Of a stretch of DNA of 64,000 bases, positions 11,521-23,600 are shown piece after piece (position 1 is the first letter of the stretch; each line of letters opens with the position of its first letter). A model generated the notes under the pieces. That model worked only from the letters and a program-made list of their open reading frames with translations. It was not told where the DNA came from and ran no database searches. The translations under genes and the position numbers were made by a program. This stretch comes from Pyrrhosoma nymphula (lineage: Eukaryota > Arthropoda > Insecta > Odonata > Coenagrionidae): NCBI GenBank assembly GCA_963573305.1, contig OY754335.1, positions 13,927,501-13,991,500 of the forward strand. The letters run 5' to 3'.

Positions 11521-11727
11521 AATCATTGAAGATGCAAACAATTGAGTATATATTTTGTATTTACCATTCAGCACTTTAAACCACACCGTACTCAGCGTAA
11601 TAAGCCATCTTGTAGAGCTCCTTGTTTGTTGTTCACTACACCGTTGAGATGAAGTAGTATCATTTTAATTTTCCTGTTCCGTATTATCCGAGGTGCATAT
11701 TTATTTAGATCACCGCATTACTAAATC

Positions 11728-11765
11728 CAGTGACGTAGCCAGGATTTCGTTTCGGGGGTAGACTT
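11728..11765 (+). repeat. possible end of an interspersed repeat
   Basis: CCAGTGACGTAGCCAGGATT, followed by a G run, resembles a terminal motif (CAGTGGCGTAGCCAGG type) seen in dispersed animal repeats. No matching inverted end was found downstream, so the element type is open. The rest of 11.52-13.03 kb holds nothing else firm; GCCCGGGGCGCCACC near 12690 may be another repeat end. Confidence 0.25.
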
Positions 11766-13029
11766 ATGGTGGGGTATTCGTATTAGCGGGGGTAGGGTGA
11801 AAGTTTTGATAATTAGGAGCAAATGTTTGTGTTTTGGAAGTTAAGGGTGCAGTTGGGACTGCAGTGTTACGGCCGATATTTAAAGGTTTTAGCTGTGCAA
11901 ACTCCTGAAAGAATACAAAACCACAGTTTTTGTTTGAAAATTGCTAACATACGAATTTAAAATATTTTTAAAACTGAAGGAATATAAATTAACTCACTGA
12001 ATACTGAATAAATGTAACACTGAAGTTCCTTCAGCAACGATAAACTTATATGTTTGTGCGGAAGTGTTTTTGTGTGAATTAGTATAGGGATCATTTTAAA
12101 ACATTTCTTACATTCCTGATGGAAAAATATCCCCCAGACAATATTATACTGATCAGCATTGAAGTTTCTTTAAGAAATATAGATATTTTTTATACCCGAG
12201 TGTTATTAAGCATCTGAGCGACTTGTTGAGCGATCCTTTCAAAACTTGTGCGACAGCCATCGTCTCGAGGCCAAGCTTGGGAGTGCGGCGATCCATTTTC
12301 CGAAATTTCCATTCAGATGTGGGCGGTAAGGGCGACGCAAATTTACGAGCGGCGCCGGTCTTCTCAGCTTCTCCTTCTCCCTGTCTAACTTCCCCATAAT
12401 TCCCCAAATGTACCACCTTACTACTACCCTCCTCGAAACTCCATCCAAATAAAGGGAAGTTTTAGCTACTTAGCCTGACATCGAGTTGAATCCTAAGAAT
12501 ATTCAATAGCATGAGTGTAATATTCACTCATAACGACCATTGACTAAAACATCTGAGAAATTATGCAAATTTCCGTTAATAATCATATTCTTTCATTTAA
12601 ACAAGAACATTTAAGTAAGACTGAAAGACCAAGATGAATAAAACTTCGGTGCACAAGGCCGGCTTAAGACACGGGTAACTGCCCGGGGCGCCACCATAGT
12701 GGGGGGCACCGAATTAAGACCTAACCACGGAAAAATGTATTTGAAATATTTTTTATATGGTAGCAGTGCTTACTATTTGTGAGGAATTGTTTTTATAAAT
12801 GTTGTTAAAAGAAAGTTCTTTAAAAAGTTTTACTTGGAAGACAGTAGTGGCAGGCGCCCAGAAGTGACATTGCCGTGGTGAAAAGATTTCCGTAAGTCGC
12901 CCTTTTTGGTACACACCAAACGGCTTTCTCGAGCCACCAATTTAAAATGAGTCACTGAAAATTTTAGACGGAGAGTTACTTTGCTTCATTCTTAGAAGTG
13001 CTAATTTTATTTTTTATAAAGCTTATGTT

Positions 13030-13415
13030 ATTATGAGAACCATTGTCTAGATTAAGATAGATGATTAGAAGTATTCTGACCCTGGTGTTGGAGGAGGATG
13101 CTGAAGATGAAATTGAAGGATAAAATAAGAAGGGATGAATTTTACAGAAGAGTAGAGCAGGAAAAGAACACATGGAACACTATGCAGAAATTAAGAACCA
13201 GATGAATTGAGCACACGCTGACGCTCAATGGGTTTGTGAAGAATATGATTTTTTGAGAAAGAGTGGAAAAATTCCCAAAAGGAAGGACAAAGGATAAATA
13301 CATAGACCAAATAAAGAGGAAAGTACCTACCAGGTAGTAAGAGACCTAGTTCTATATAGGGAAGGATGGAGGGCTGCATTCAACTAATCACAGGATTGAA
13401 CGACCAATGATGATG
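13030..13415 (+). pseudogene. 3' end of an RTE-like LINE (reverse transcriptase C-terminus)
   Basis: A plus-strand frame from about 13085 reads CWRRMLKMKLKDKIRRDE, then FYRRVEQEKNTWNTMQKLRTR, a TGA replacing the usual Trp, and IEHTLTLNGFVKNMI. After a further frame change it continues with KGRTKDKYIDQIKRKV. This CWRRM...DEV..RV...R..W..IGH.LRHNG....I pattern is typical of the C-terminus of RTE-like non-LTR reverse transcriptases. It ends near a TGATGATGA tail at 13407-13416. The open minus-strand frames across this region are shadows. The copy is 5'-truncated and dead. Confidence 0.75.
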
Positions 13416-13439
13416 AAGCATATTTGTACTTTTTATTTA

Positions 13440-13746
13440 GTTTGCTGGATTAGAATCTTCACCGTCGCACTGACGAGAGTGATTTTTTACCGAATGAGAA
13501 CATCATATTAGAACCCCACTATATTTCCAGGTCAGACAGAAACGATAAATTAAGAGAGATATTTTGCCTAACGGATAGGTATGGGAATTCGTTTTTCCCC
13601 CGAACAATAAGGGACTATAATAAATGCTAGGCGTAATTTCACTAGAGCGTGTCCTTTTTATGTGTAAACGGCTGGTATCCTAACACCCTCCGCCACATGC
13701 CTATTGAGGCGGCTTGCGGGGTAGTATGTAGATGTAGATGTAGATG
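13440..13746 (+). pseudogene. 3' end of a CR1/jockey-like LINE with TAGATG tail
   Basis: The frame from about 13500 reads ILEPHYISRSDRNDKLREIF, then CLTDRYGNSFFPRTIRDYNKC and a TAG. SFFPRTIRDWN at the extreme C-terminus is a common ending of CR1/jockey-like LINE reverse transcriptases. The 3' untranslated part contains CTAACACCCTCCGCCACATG and GGCGGCTTGCGGGGTAGTA, then a (GTAGAT)n tail at 13725-13744. Matching but inverted tails occur at 18.15, 29.46 and 63.66 kb. It abuts the RTE-like fragment, so one element probably landed next to the other. Confidence 0.75.
13725..13744 (+). repeat. (GTAGAT)n simple repeat at the LINE 3' end
   Basis: Just over three copies of the hexamer GTAGAT. Simple-repeat tails are usual at non-LTR element 3' ends. 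Confidence 0.85.
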
Positions 13747-16060
13747 AAGTTGATCTCTAACACCAACTATATGGGATAATGAGAGCTCTACTATTTGGGC
13801 GAAGGCTACATTGACTTCTCAGCTAATAAAATTATGCGGTTTCGTGGGTGTAATTTATCCTCCTCTGTCCATCACATACTACTCATTATGAATGCATTAT
13901 TTCATGTGGCTAGGAACAAATACAAATAGAGGCTGACCGTTCTTCCAAAGTTAGTCAAATAAATCACTATCAGCAGCAGCGTAGGTATACCAACTCCAGG
14001 TTACCAACTAGGGTAGTTCCTACTTTTTCTTGGGAAAACATTTACCAAACAACTCATTGAGTATAGCTTTTGATTAAATTTCATATACCGACTGTTTTTC
14101 TGATGAATCTACTCTTTATTGCTGCTATCTAATCTGGTTGTGTGTTGCTTAAAGTTCAGGTGCATCAATTCCGTGCCACTTTATAGCATTTGTCAAATAT
14201 TGAAGAATCTCAACCATATCAATCGGGCGATATTAACAGTTTAAATTTTTATTCCGTTTGTTAGAAAAACTATTTGCCCTCTCTGGAGAAAATCTTCCAT
14301 TTAGGTGAGAAAAAATAACTCAATGCTCATGATGCATATATGGATATTATAAGTTCGGCACGAATTCTTTCCGGTCATTGAATTTATTTTCCAATGCCGC
14401 CGAGCAGAGGCTACCACCTGCAGATTTGGTCGGCCGCTTGGCAACGATATTCCGTTGATTCCTCCCTAAAGAAGGAACGCAGCTTCCAACGACAAATCTC
14501 CGAATTGATGGTGCCTTCGGGTCCCCCAAATGTTTTTTTTCGCCACGTAAGTAAACCTTCCACCTCATTTCGACGCGTCTATTTTTAGGGCGAAAACATC
14601 CATTTCGTGAGCCACTCGTTTCTCCATTTTTTATGTCCACACTCGGTCATGTAGCATCCCCCGGCTGCTGATGTCCTCCGCTGCGAAAGGAATGTGGGAG
14701 GGAGAAACGGAGAGAAAGGTTTGCCTCATCCCTCACCTCCCTTTTTCTCTTCAATACCGACCGAAGAGGTTTTCAGGCGCGGCTTGGGAGGGGTATATAT
14801 TTATTTTTGAAAAGAAACCCACGACGATATGGCTTGTATCAAATTTGCATGGGGTCGTAGGTTTATGCAAGGTAATAACATTGATAAACTCTTTGAGTTT
14901 TGATTCTGTTTTTAGATAACGACGACCGTCCGGAAGGAAGCTTTTAAAAATCATATTTGCATCATACCAATGGTAAAACATGCGCTGAGTTTATTCATTC
15001 TCAGCACTGAGGGAACTAGTGCTGTGGATGAGCTCTTTGCACATTCTCAGAATGTGCTGCATAAAATAACTAGTGCCATATGTGAGTTCTGAGCTTATCC
15101 TGAAATCGCAATTACTAGTACCCCGTTAATTTCTTGTTTTATTATTGCTTTGCCTGCATACACACAGCATTACTGTCGATTAACAGAGAGAGATGAAATG
15201 AGGCAGATGCATGCAAATATAAATAATAATAAGGTTATCAATTTTACTCCAAATATTGAAAGAGAAACAGGCGATTACCTGCTGTGAGATAAAAGGGAGG
15301 TATTTTGTATCGAAAATTTTGCGATTATTTCCATAGCGCTTGGTATCGTAGCTTGCATGATATGGCGTATCGCAAGATTGCGAATTTTGCGTATCCATTG
15401 ATATTGCGTTTTGAATAATACTCTTAGTTAAGGTTACCTACTCACAGGGCTAAGGAAAGCTGCAATGGTAAGATCTCTAGAATATTTATTTTGTGATCAG
15501 GTCGACGCGGATAGTATTATTTTACCCCAACACCATGCCTGCATAACAGACAATGGTGAAAAATTAAGATGGATATTGTGTCAAACAGAGACGTGTGATA
15601 ACTATTTCTTTCCACGATTGAGTAAAGACTTAAAAAAATAAACAGAGCGAGGTAGTAATCCTTCAAGACGTATATCACTTTTTGCCTTGCCTTTTATTCT
15701 AATTTATTTCTTACTTTCTCTATCCTTTTCAAGGCTGGTGCCGTAACGCACCCTGCCCCTTCTGCGACTCCAAGTCTAGTAATTAGATGTACATCCCTTC
15801 CAAGAGACCTTTACTTTTGCTTTCCCTTCTCCGCTTGTCAAACTCTATCCCTATTTCGGGGAATTTTACATCTCACTATCCCTGATTTTGCCTTCGATTC
15901 ACATAACACTCACATGGTAATAATTTATTTCATGGAAATACTGTCAATAACCGATATTAGGTAGAGAGCACTCTGGAACTTACGGAGGAAGAATCCAATC
16001 AACGCGTGTGTACTTCATTATTTTTTGTGTTTTCAAGTTTTCCGCTTGATATATAACGGA
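13747..16060. other. noncoding
   Basis: Nothing firmly recognised. CpG-containing sequence at 14.38-14.60 kb supports only short open frames on both strands without a recognisable product. Confidence 0.45.
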
Positions 16061-16069
16061 GTGACGAAA

Positions 16070-16182
16070 TACACCATGAAAAAAAACCATTTGACTTTGC
16101 CGGGATTCAAACCCTGATCTCACAATTGCCGGTTACGTGTGACAGCCGGTTATATCACTCAGCCATTAAAGTTGAAGGTGAA
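16070..16182 (-). mobile_element. tRNA-derived SINE head
   Basis: On the minus strand, TGGCTGAGTGATATAACC fits a pol III A box. AGGGTTTGAATCCCGG, about 35 bases later, fits a B box with one mismatch. The sequence then leaves the tRNA-like part as CAAAGTCAAATGGTTTTTTT. The spacing and the non-tRNA tail suggest a SINE and not a tRNA gene. The fragment near 6.4 kb looks related. Confidence 0.6.
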
Positions 16183-16351
16183 TTACCGTGGGCATGGTTT
16201 ATGTGAACAAGATGTTTTCTTCTCCAGTCCTTTTGATTTGAGCTTAGTTGTACTGATGTGCTAAGTTAAAGACCCTTTGCTGGATAGTATCAAGTGCTTC
16301 CCGGCGAGCGTGGCAACAGCGAATGTAAAAGGCCGTTATCCTTGGGTCTAC

Positions 16352-16520
16352 GTGTTGAAGAGAGCGATTATAGGAACAATTCAGTACACTTCATTGAACG
16401 CGAAAGAGGATGACTGGAACGATATGCGATAGTGAAACGTTCGTTAAACTGCCGGTAGGTAGCATTCTGTAGGTACGCATTAGTAGTGGCGGAGTGTTTT
16501 GTATGTAGTTAACGGATTCT
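16352..16520 (+). repeat. dispersed direct repeat, copy 1
   Basis: About 169 bp starting GTGTTGAAGAGAGCG and ending GTTAACGGATTCT matches 17720-17888 in the same orientation with scattered substitutions. Long identical blocks include ACTTCATTGAACGCGAA and GAGGATGACTGGAACGATAT. No terminal repeats or coding domain recognised. Confidence 0.8.
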
Positions 16521-16699
16521 ATTCAAATGCATAGTTAAATGGTAAGCTCAAAGCTCAAAAGCAATTCTTACCTCAAAGTAAGTAAAAGCTTAAATCTATC
16601 CATGTCCAACGACACCGAATTACTATGGTATTAGCAAAACTCCACCGTGGCAGAGGATCGCGGCGTAGATGGCCAAGTTAGAATCGGCCGTGAGCGGTC

Positions 16700-17260
16700 C
16701 CTATTTCAGTGGGAGAGAGATGGGGGCATCCCCAACCGGTGAAGGTGTTGGTGGGCGTCAGTCGGTTGGGCCGGGAAGACTTGGGGTGCTATTGGTTGGT
16801 TAGGTGGGGAAAGAGAAGGAGTTTGGAGAGAAGCTGTGGAGGACGAAGAGAGAGAGAGATAGGTTTGGGACCCATGCACGTGGGGACTGGAAGTGCGAGA
16901 GATAGAGGGACGAAGGGGGTGAAATGCGCCTCCCTCGCTCCACTCCGTCCACCCGACCCAACCCCCAGAAACCCACCCCCGCTGGCGGAGCTCCTAATTC
17001 ATTCCATTGAATGATTCATGAGAGTGTACGCGGGGGTGGTTGCGGGCATGTGGGAAGGGAGGTTGGGTGCGGAATAAGGGAAGGGGTGGGTTTTTCGGAG
17101 AGGGCGTGGGGAAGACAGCCCGGGGGGTGTGGGATGATGGTGGATGGGTTGCGGGAGTGGCCTGGGTAGCGGTAAAACAGGCGTCACATAGGAGGATGTT
17201 TTCTTTCCCTGCGCTATTCCTTGCGTGCAGCCAGGCACTGTGGCTACTTGGCCCATACTG
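16700..17260. repeat. G-rich/C-rich low-complexity block
   Basis: G/A-rich at 16700-16880 and 17030-17170, C-rich at 16935-16985. Several overlapping open frames on both strands are Pro/Ser- or Gly/Arg-rich and treated as artefacts. G runs give quadruplex potential. Confidence 0.6.
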
Positions 17261-17719
17261 AATTTTGCCCCGGTTACGCACCCTCGACATTAAATATGTG
17301 ATTAACATAAATATATTTATGCTGGAGGCTTTCGCAGCGCTGGGTTGCTTCAAATTGGACGACTTCCGGGTTCTACCGCGCTGGGTCATCTTTGTGTCGA
17401 TGTCACTTCGCATCCATTGCAAGACGAATTTTTAGATCAGGAGCTGATATCGGTTGATGGAAATCCGATTGTTTAAATTTCGTTGTGACCTCCCGATTGC
17501 TCGGTCAGTGACGAGGAAACTGAAGCTTGCACGTTTATATTTTAGTGGGCATTTTTGGTAATAAGTCGTTTCCAAGTATAGTGAAGTTGGTGTCCATCGT
17601 CTCTGTTGAAGTGATTTCTTTATTTTTCTATTTCAGTCACCTAACGGATAATGCGAGAATAATACGCCTTTTCTTAGACCAGCAAGAAAGAAAACATGGC
17701 AAGAAAATAGTGCTATTAA

Positions 17720-17888
17720 GTGTTGAAGAGAGCGCAGATAGGAGCACATCAGTACACTTCATTGAACGCGAACGAGGATGACTGGAACGATATGCGCAAG
17801 TGAAACGTCCGGTAAACTTCCGGTAGGTAGCATTCTGTAGTTGCGCATTAGTAGTGGCCGAGTGTTTTGTAAATAGTTAACGAGTTCT
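17720..17888 (+). repeat. dispersed direct repeat, copy 2
   Basis: Second copy of the 16352-16520 sequence. An 84-codon open frame (17527-17781) runs into it, but its reading is interrupted by a TGA inside the repeat and I recognise no family. Confidence 0.8.
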
Positions 17889-18144
17889 TAATCATAGTCC
17901 TGTTATTTTTATTCTTGTTGCGGCAAAATGTTAAGACTTACGTTGAAGCTTTTATCGCGTCCTACGGTTACGCCATGATTAGCAAATGTACAACGTTTAG
18001 GCTATGGAATTTCCGAATTACGTAGCGAGAATAGGGACTCTTTGATTGGCCTATGATTCTCGGGTGACAGAAATTGCACTTGCTCTATCTCGGAAAAATG
18101 CACCGTTAACTCAAGGTGAGAGCGATCCCAAGATATATGATCCC

Positions 18145-18226
18145 AAGCATCATCTACACACTACCTGGAGAACCGTCGCGCGTATATGTGGTAGGGGGTT
18201 TTAGAACACCAGCCATGAAGATGGAA
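18145..18226 (-). mobile_element. LINE 3' tail copy
   Basis: CATCTACACACTACCTGGAG, then GTGGTAGGGGGTTTTAGAAC and ACCAGCC, is a diverged inverted copy of the 3' end of the CR1/jockey-like LINE at 13.67-13.74 kb. No coding part is seen. Confidence 0.55.
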
Positions 18227-18439
18227 GGGAATTTGGTTAACCAATAAGAAAAGGAAAAAGAATAAATGTTTTATGTGTTTTGATGGAATTTCTTTGTACC
18301 TATCTGGTTCTGCTTTTGTTTAAGTAATTAATGTTGTGTGGAAATAAATAAATTTTTACTTATCATAGCTGAAGTGTGACTCACTTGCTTTTTGACACCA
18401 ATCACTTTTAAATATGTAGTGCGGGGTACAAAAAAATAA

Positions 18440-18800
18440 TTCTTGTTGGTTGGTTGGTTGATTGTGGAGTTGACCGACAGCTGAGGTCATTTTCACCATA
18501 TAGAGGGGGTGAATAAATTGGTAAGGGAAGGGCTATTTGGGAAATGGAGGTAAGTTGGAGAAAAACCCGCCTACTCTTGACGAAAGACCTGTAAGGGACT
18601 ACAGTTCAACGTCTTGTGGTCAGGGTAATATACTTTAAATGGTCTCCACGTACCATCAAATATAGGGATCGAGGATCCACTGAGAAACTTCCTCCTCTTC
18701 TGGATTTCGAACCAAGACCCTCTGGATGGGACCTCATTCCACACTAACCGAATCCACAATATCCTTTGTGTCTTCCTGAAATACGCGTGATCTGTATTTT
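18440..18800 (-). mobile_element. possible SINE-like repeat with B-box sequence
   Basis: Minus strand CTTGGTTCGAAATCCAG matches a pol III B box. The plus strand begins with TTGGTTGGTTGGTTGATTGT and a GACCGACAGCTGAGGTCATT stretch of the type seen in dispersed insect repeats. The A box is not convincing. A 79-codon minus frame over this region is not considered a gene. Confidence 0.35.
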
Positions 18801-18899
18801 TCAATTTCAAATTTACGTTAACCTAGGTTGCAGCCTCCTAATCACTAACGGCTCCCAGCCTTTTCCCTCCAGCTGTAAACAATTCTCTGTTCTTATTAG

Positions 18900-20640
18900 A
18901 TTTTAACGACTGTCCTATATACCTATCAAGGTGGCACGCCAGACGCAGTGCAAGGAGAAACGCAAGGGAAAACTTCTCGTGTGATGGTGGCTTTAATGTT
19001 TTTCCTGGCAGAGAGAGGGATAAGGGTTGAAAACTGGAAAGAGGGTTTTTTTGGAACTGTGTAGGGGGTGCGGGAGGAGGGAATGTGGTGGCGGAGTGTG
19101 CACATTTCCCACGGGGCGAAAGCGGACACACCCCCTATCGTCCTGATGTCCTCCCTCTTACCGCTGCATAAAACCTTCAGCCACCCTCCACCCTTCTCCC
19201 ACACGATCCCTCATACCCTTCAGCTTCTCCATTTCTCATCCTTTTCAACCCTCCCTCCCTACTCAATCCTGGCCCGGGCCGAAGAAAAAAAAAGTCCCTG
19301 TGACTGCAGGAGGAGGGACAGTAAACTTTGGAGGAATCGTGTTTTTTTCCTCCTTTTGGTCTCAGATTCATATGGTGTCCTACAAATCGATTACAAAGTA
19401 TCATAGCTGGCCTTACCTAAGTTATCTACCTTGTGGGATGGACTCTAAACTGCCTATACTTTCACTGACTATGTACTACCATTACTATTTTGCGAACATA
19501 TCTCGTCCTTAAAGATCATTAATTTGTGCCTACTAGAGGACTCAATATATCTTTGTGAATCATTAGGCATGTGATGGAATTATTTAACTCCGTAGCTATA
19601 CTTTTAAAATATTTTGTTTGAAGAGAGAGGAAGACAGCATTTCGGATCTTAAAACCCGATGTCCCAAATTTAATTATTTTTTCCCTCTTCCAGTTTATAA
19701 TACTGTCATTATAAAGTTCAAGCACATATGCAATAGAAGGCGCGAGATCCTTTGCTATGTATTGCTTGTGGGGCTAGTGCATGCTGGTTCATATGACGTC
19801 AGACGTGGTTACCTATTGAGGTGTTTACGCGCTGAGTCCGTAGACTGCGTTTGTTGTTTTCATCCCCAGCTTGTTTCATATATGTAACAATAAGTGATTG
19901 CAAGTACATTAAGCTTTGTTATTTGAGCTAATTAATTGGTTTTAAATTTAATTTTTTCCTAAATTTAAGTTTTAATCTTTGTGTTTTCCCGTCAATAGCA
20001 AGCGCGATCTTTAATGGTGCCCTCTCCGTCTGAAATCCTTATCGAATAACTTCCGTATATGTTTCCAATTTCAAATTTGCGTCGATAATTCCATGGATGA
20101 TATTTGTTTTAATACTAATGATTCTTCTTTAGTTTAGGCCCTTAAGGTACGTCATAAACAGCATTACCGTGTCCGACGTCACGTGCTTGGAGGTTGCTCT
20201 GGAGACAACTTTCCCGGACTGCAGCGTCTATTTTGCATTCATGCTCGAAGATTATTTACTTGTGTTTTTGAAATGAGTGTGCCAGAAATATTTTCAACAA
20301 TTTACAGCGAGAAATTTTTTTTTTCCGTAACATTGAGGTACAAAGTCTCTTTTCAGTTGTTCATTCGTTCTGCTCCCGATCATGACGCACAAAACTCCTA
20401 CCCTCTTCCTTCCTCTTCCGCGCTCGTCCCGCATTCACCCCTCTATCACCTATTTTACAACATATATTTACTCTCAGTCTATCCCTGTGAGTACATCCTC
20501 CATCCATTTTTGGAGCATCCTCCGGACATTTGCTACCAATTTCCTTTCTCCTCCCACCACCACCTCCAACACTTCCTCTTTTTCCTTGGTTACCCTGAAA
20601 TAAAATAGGGCTTGGAACTTATAACGAACTTCCTCAAAGT
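18900..20640. other. noncoding with purine-to-pyrimidine switches
   Basis: Purine-rich at about 18970-19090, pyrimidine-rich at 19180-19270 and again at 20390-20590. Overlapping open frames here show compositional bias and no recognisable domain. Nothing else supported. Confidence 0.45.
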
Positions 20641-23600
20641 GTTTTTTTTTCTTTTTTTCGGACGTAATTTCCTCGTTCGGATTGGCAGCAAGATTTTCAA
20701 ATGGCCGCTTCGTGAAAGAGTCTCCGGTTGAAAGATGAAAACCAATGAATAAAGTTAACGCGGTATGACAACCCAGCGACAGCGAAGAGAGCTTCCGTTA
20801 CCCTCCCCTACTTCATCTTCCTCGGTTAGGAGTTATGGCGGCGGCGAAAGATCTCTGGTTTGAGTTTGAAAACAAGGGCTCTCAGAGAGACAAGCAGGGT
20901 TTCCATCCAACTCCTTTCCCTCCCTTAGCTTCTAACCCTCCCGACTTCCCTCTTCTATAATATTTCTCATTCAAGTCGATATGTTTTCACCCCTTGCGGT
21001 ACCTTCCCAGTTACCTAAGTTTTGCTGCCGCTTCCAAAACTTTGGTCCCTCCATTCTGGACAAATTCATGCAACCATTTCCCATTGCTGGTTCACACAGG
21101 CCAAATGTACGGCTATATTGACCTAAATCACCAGAAAAACATCTGAAGGCAGATGTTAGCCCTAACTTCTATTTTAGTGGAATAGTACAAACTAAAACAC
21201 TGCTGCATTACCTAATTTATGTTTTTTATTGCTAAGGAATGTAGCTATTCCTTTGAGGAGTTGTGCGATGTTTTGCGATTTTATTATGAATGTATTGCTT
21301 AAACATTAATTCTAGCGTTATTTATGCGGAAGTTTTAATGCCTATTTACTTTAATGCCGTGTTTAAAACATATTCACCGCACTTCTTCAAGAAGTAAAAG
21401 TAGAGGTAACAGATGTTGCGTTCATTAATACCTTCACATTTTTCGCGCACAACTTTATTTTTATCGTATATTTCAAATTCTTGCTGGATCAACTATTAGT
21501 GCATTTAATGTTTGAAGAATATTTTTGATAAATTGGTATTAATGGTATCCATTAGTGACAGAGTGCGTGTCCGTATATTCATTTATCAGTAAATTCGTAA
21601 GTAAGTAAAATCGTATTAATAATCGAGAGCTAAAAAGTCGCCGCCTGTGATACCTTCCGTTAAGAGCAAGGATGGTTTAGTAAAAAAATTTCATTTTTGA
21701 AAAATAAGGTATAAGGTGAAAGAAATAAAATAATAAACCCATAAGGATGCACTCTAGTGGAAAAATACAGAAACTAGAGACACCACTCACAAAAAAAAAC
21801 AAAATACTGGCTGAGAAATTCTTCTGCGCACCTAAATAAAATTTTGCAAAAAACTGACGTACACCTCTTTTGCTCGCGACGGTTCCAATGAACGCCAAAC
21901 TTTGCAATCGATTAAATAAGTAACTAATGTCTTTTTTGGCAGAATTATCTGTTACAAAAACGTATGAAAACAAAAAAAGGGATTACAATCAAATAGATAA
22001 TATTAGTTTTCGTTTTGGGAATGAGTTAATGATAATTGTTGTTTTCTACGATAAATGGTATGAGCATTGAATGGCGGTCACTTGAATGTGGCATATTTTC
22101 TTGAGTAAATAACTTTTTGATCAGATCTTATGGCTGGCTTTTCTAAAGACATTTTTTGTTACCTTTTTTTGCTTTTTGGATTAACCAATATTCTCGTATG
22201 CATGGATGTTGCCTGAATACGTGTTTATGATGACTTCTCGATCAATGACTAAATCATATGTATTCTCTTTTTTGAAGCAAGCTCTCTCTATTCTCATTCC
22301 AGACCATTGTATTCATTTGAGTGGGCCGTTGGTTTCTTCTGACAGGAGTTGTTGCAACACCATGGTACCGGAAGAATGGTGCGTCTGGCATGGTGCGTCT
22401 GGCATGGCATGGCATGGTGCGTCTCTTCAGTTATTTTCCCTACATATTCTTTATGCTGCTATAAATTTATCAAGTGAATATTTTTCGCTTTCCTTAGTGT
22501 AAAAAAATAGGCAACTTACCTTAATATGTATGCTTTTAATAACCAATCAGCCAAATTGATTGTTATAAATGTGTTAAGGTAGTTTTAGCGAAAAGTCGAA
22601 GCCACATGCATTCGATTGCCATATGCAGACATCTGAATAGGCAAATGATTAAGTACTAAAACTTGGACACATTCTTTTGCCTGTTTTCTGATCCCGTTTT
22701 TAGTCTCTATTAATTTTAGAAAGTTGCTGGAATTGGTGGCTTTCACCAGTGTAGAGCATTACGCCAAATTTTGATACGAAAGGTATAGATAAGCATACCA
22801 GAGCGGTGGCATTGGGAGCCCGGGAATGCCTATAGATGGGTCTCCCATGACATGGGGGACCATCGATTTCTATGCTAGCTAATCCTCCTTTGCTCTCTCT
22901 CCCTGACATCAAACTTATCACTTCCGATTGTCATCTAGTTCCACGGTACAAATAATTATTATGATGTTTCACGGCGCTTGTGCAATGTAGTTGAAGTAAC
23001 TGAGCGAGTCTTTTACACCCTATTGACTTTTACTGACCATGCGATCATGGTGCTCATTCATAAAATACTAACACCCTCCATTACTGTTTACATTGGTTCA
23101 TAAATGCAATCTAATCCCGTTCTTTTCATTTTTCCGTGCATATGAAAAATTTACAGAACATTTAAGCCATGGTGAAAATGTTTAGTTTTTATTTGTTTGA
23201 TTTTTCCTCTTCCTGGTACAAGATTCCTCCGTTCTTTATCAATGTGTAAAGCTGTTTCTCAACCCGCAGCATAAAAAAGATGGGATGAACGCGCTACGAG
23301 TTAAACCTGCCTAAAAAAATAAACTTTGACTGACGATCACTCACAGCACCATTGATATAAGTCATAATCCTTGCTAAGAAACAGAAACAGTGAAGTAAAA
23401 TTTATGGAAGATTGAACTCCATAAATGCGTCATAAATCACTTCAGATTAAAGTTGAATCGTTCCAACGCACCCTACTATTATTCTTCAAAACAAGTCTAT
23501 TGGGAAACCATTTAAGCGTAATTTTAATGTACAGTACTTGAGAAAAATGCTCCTATTTCTAATGAATATTTCGATTCCCTCAGGAGTTCAACATGTATTG

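Noticed and set aside
12976..13379. Two minus-strand frames of about 62-65 codons
   Set aside because: They are antisense to a clear plus-strand LINE C-terminus.
16070..16182. True tRNA gene on the minus strand
   Set aside because: A and B boxes are present but acceptor and anticodon stems do not pair and no terminator fits; SINE head is the better reading.
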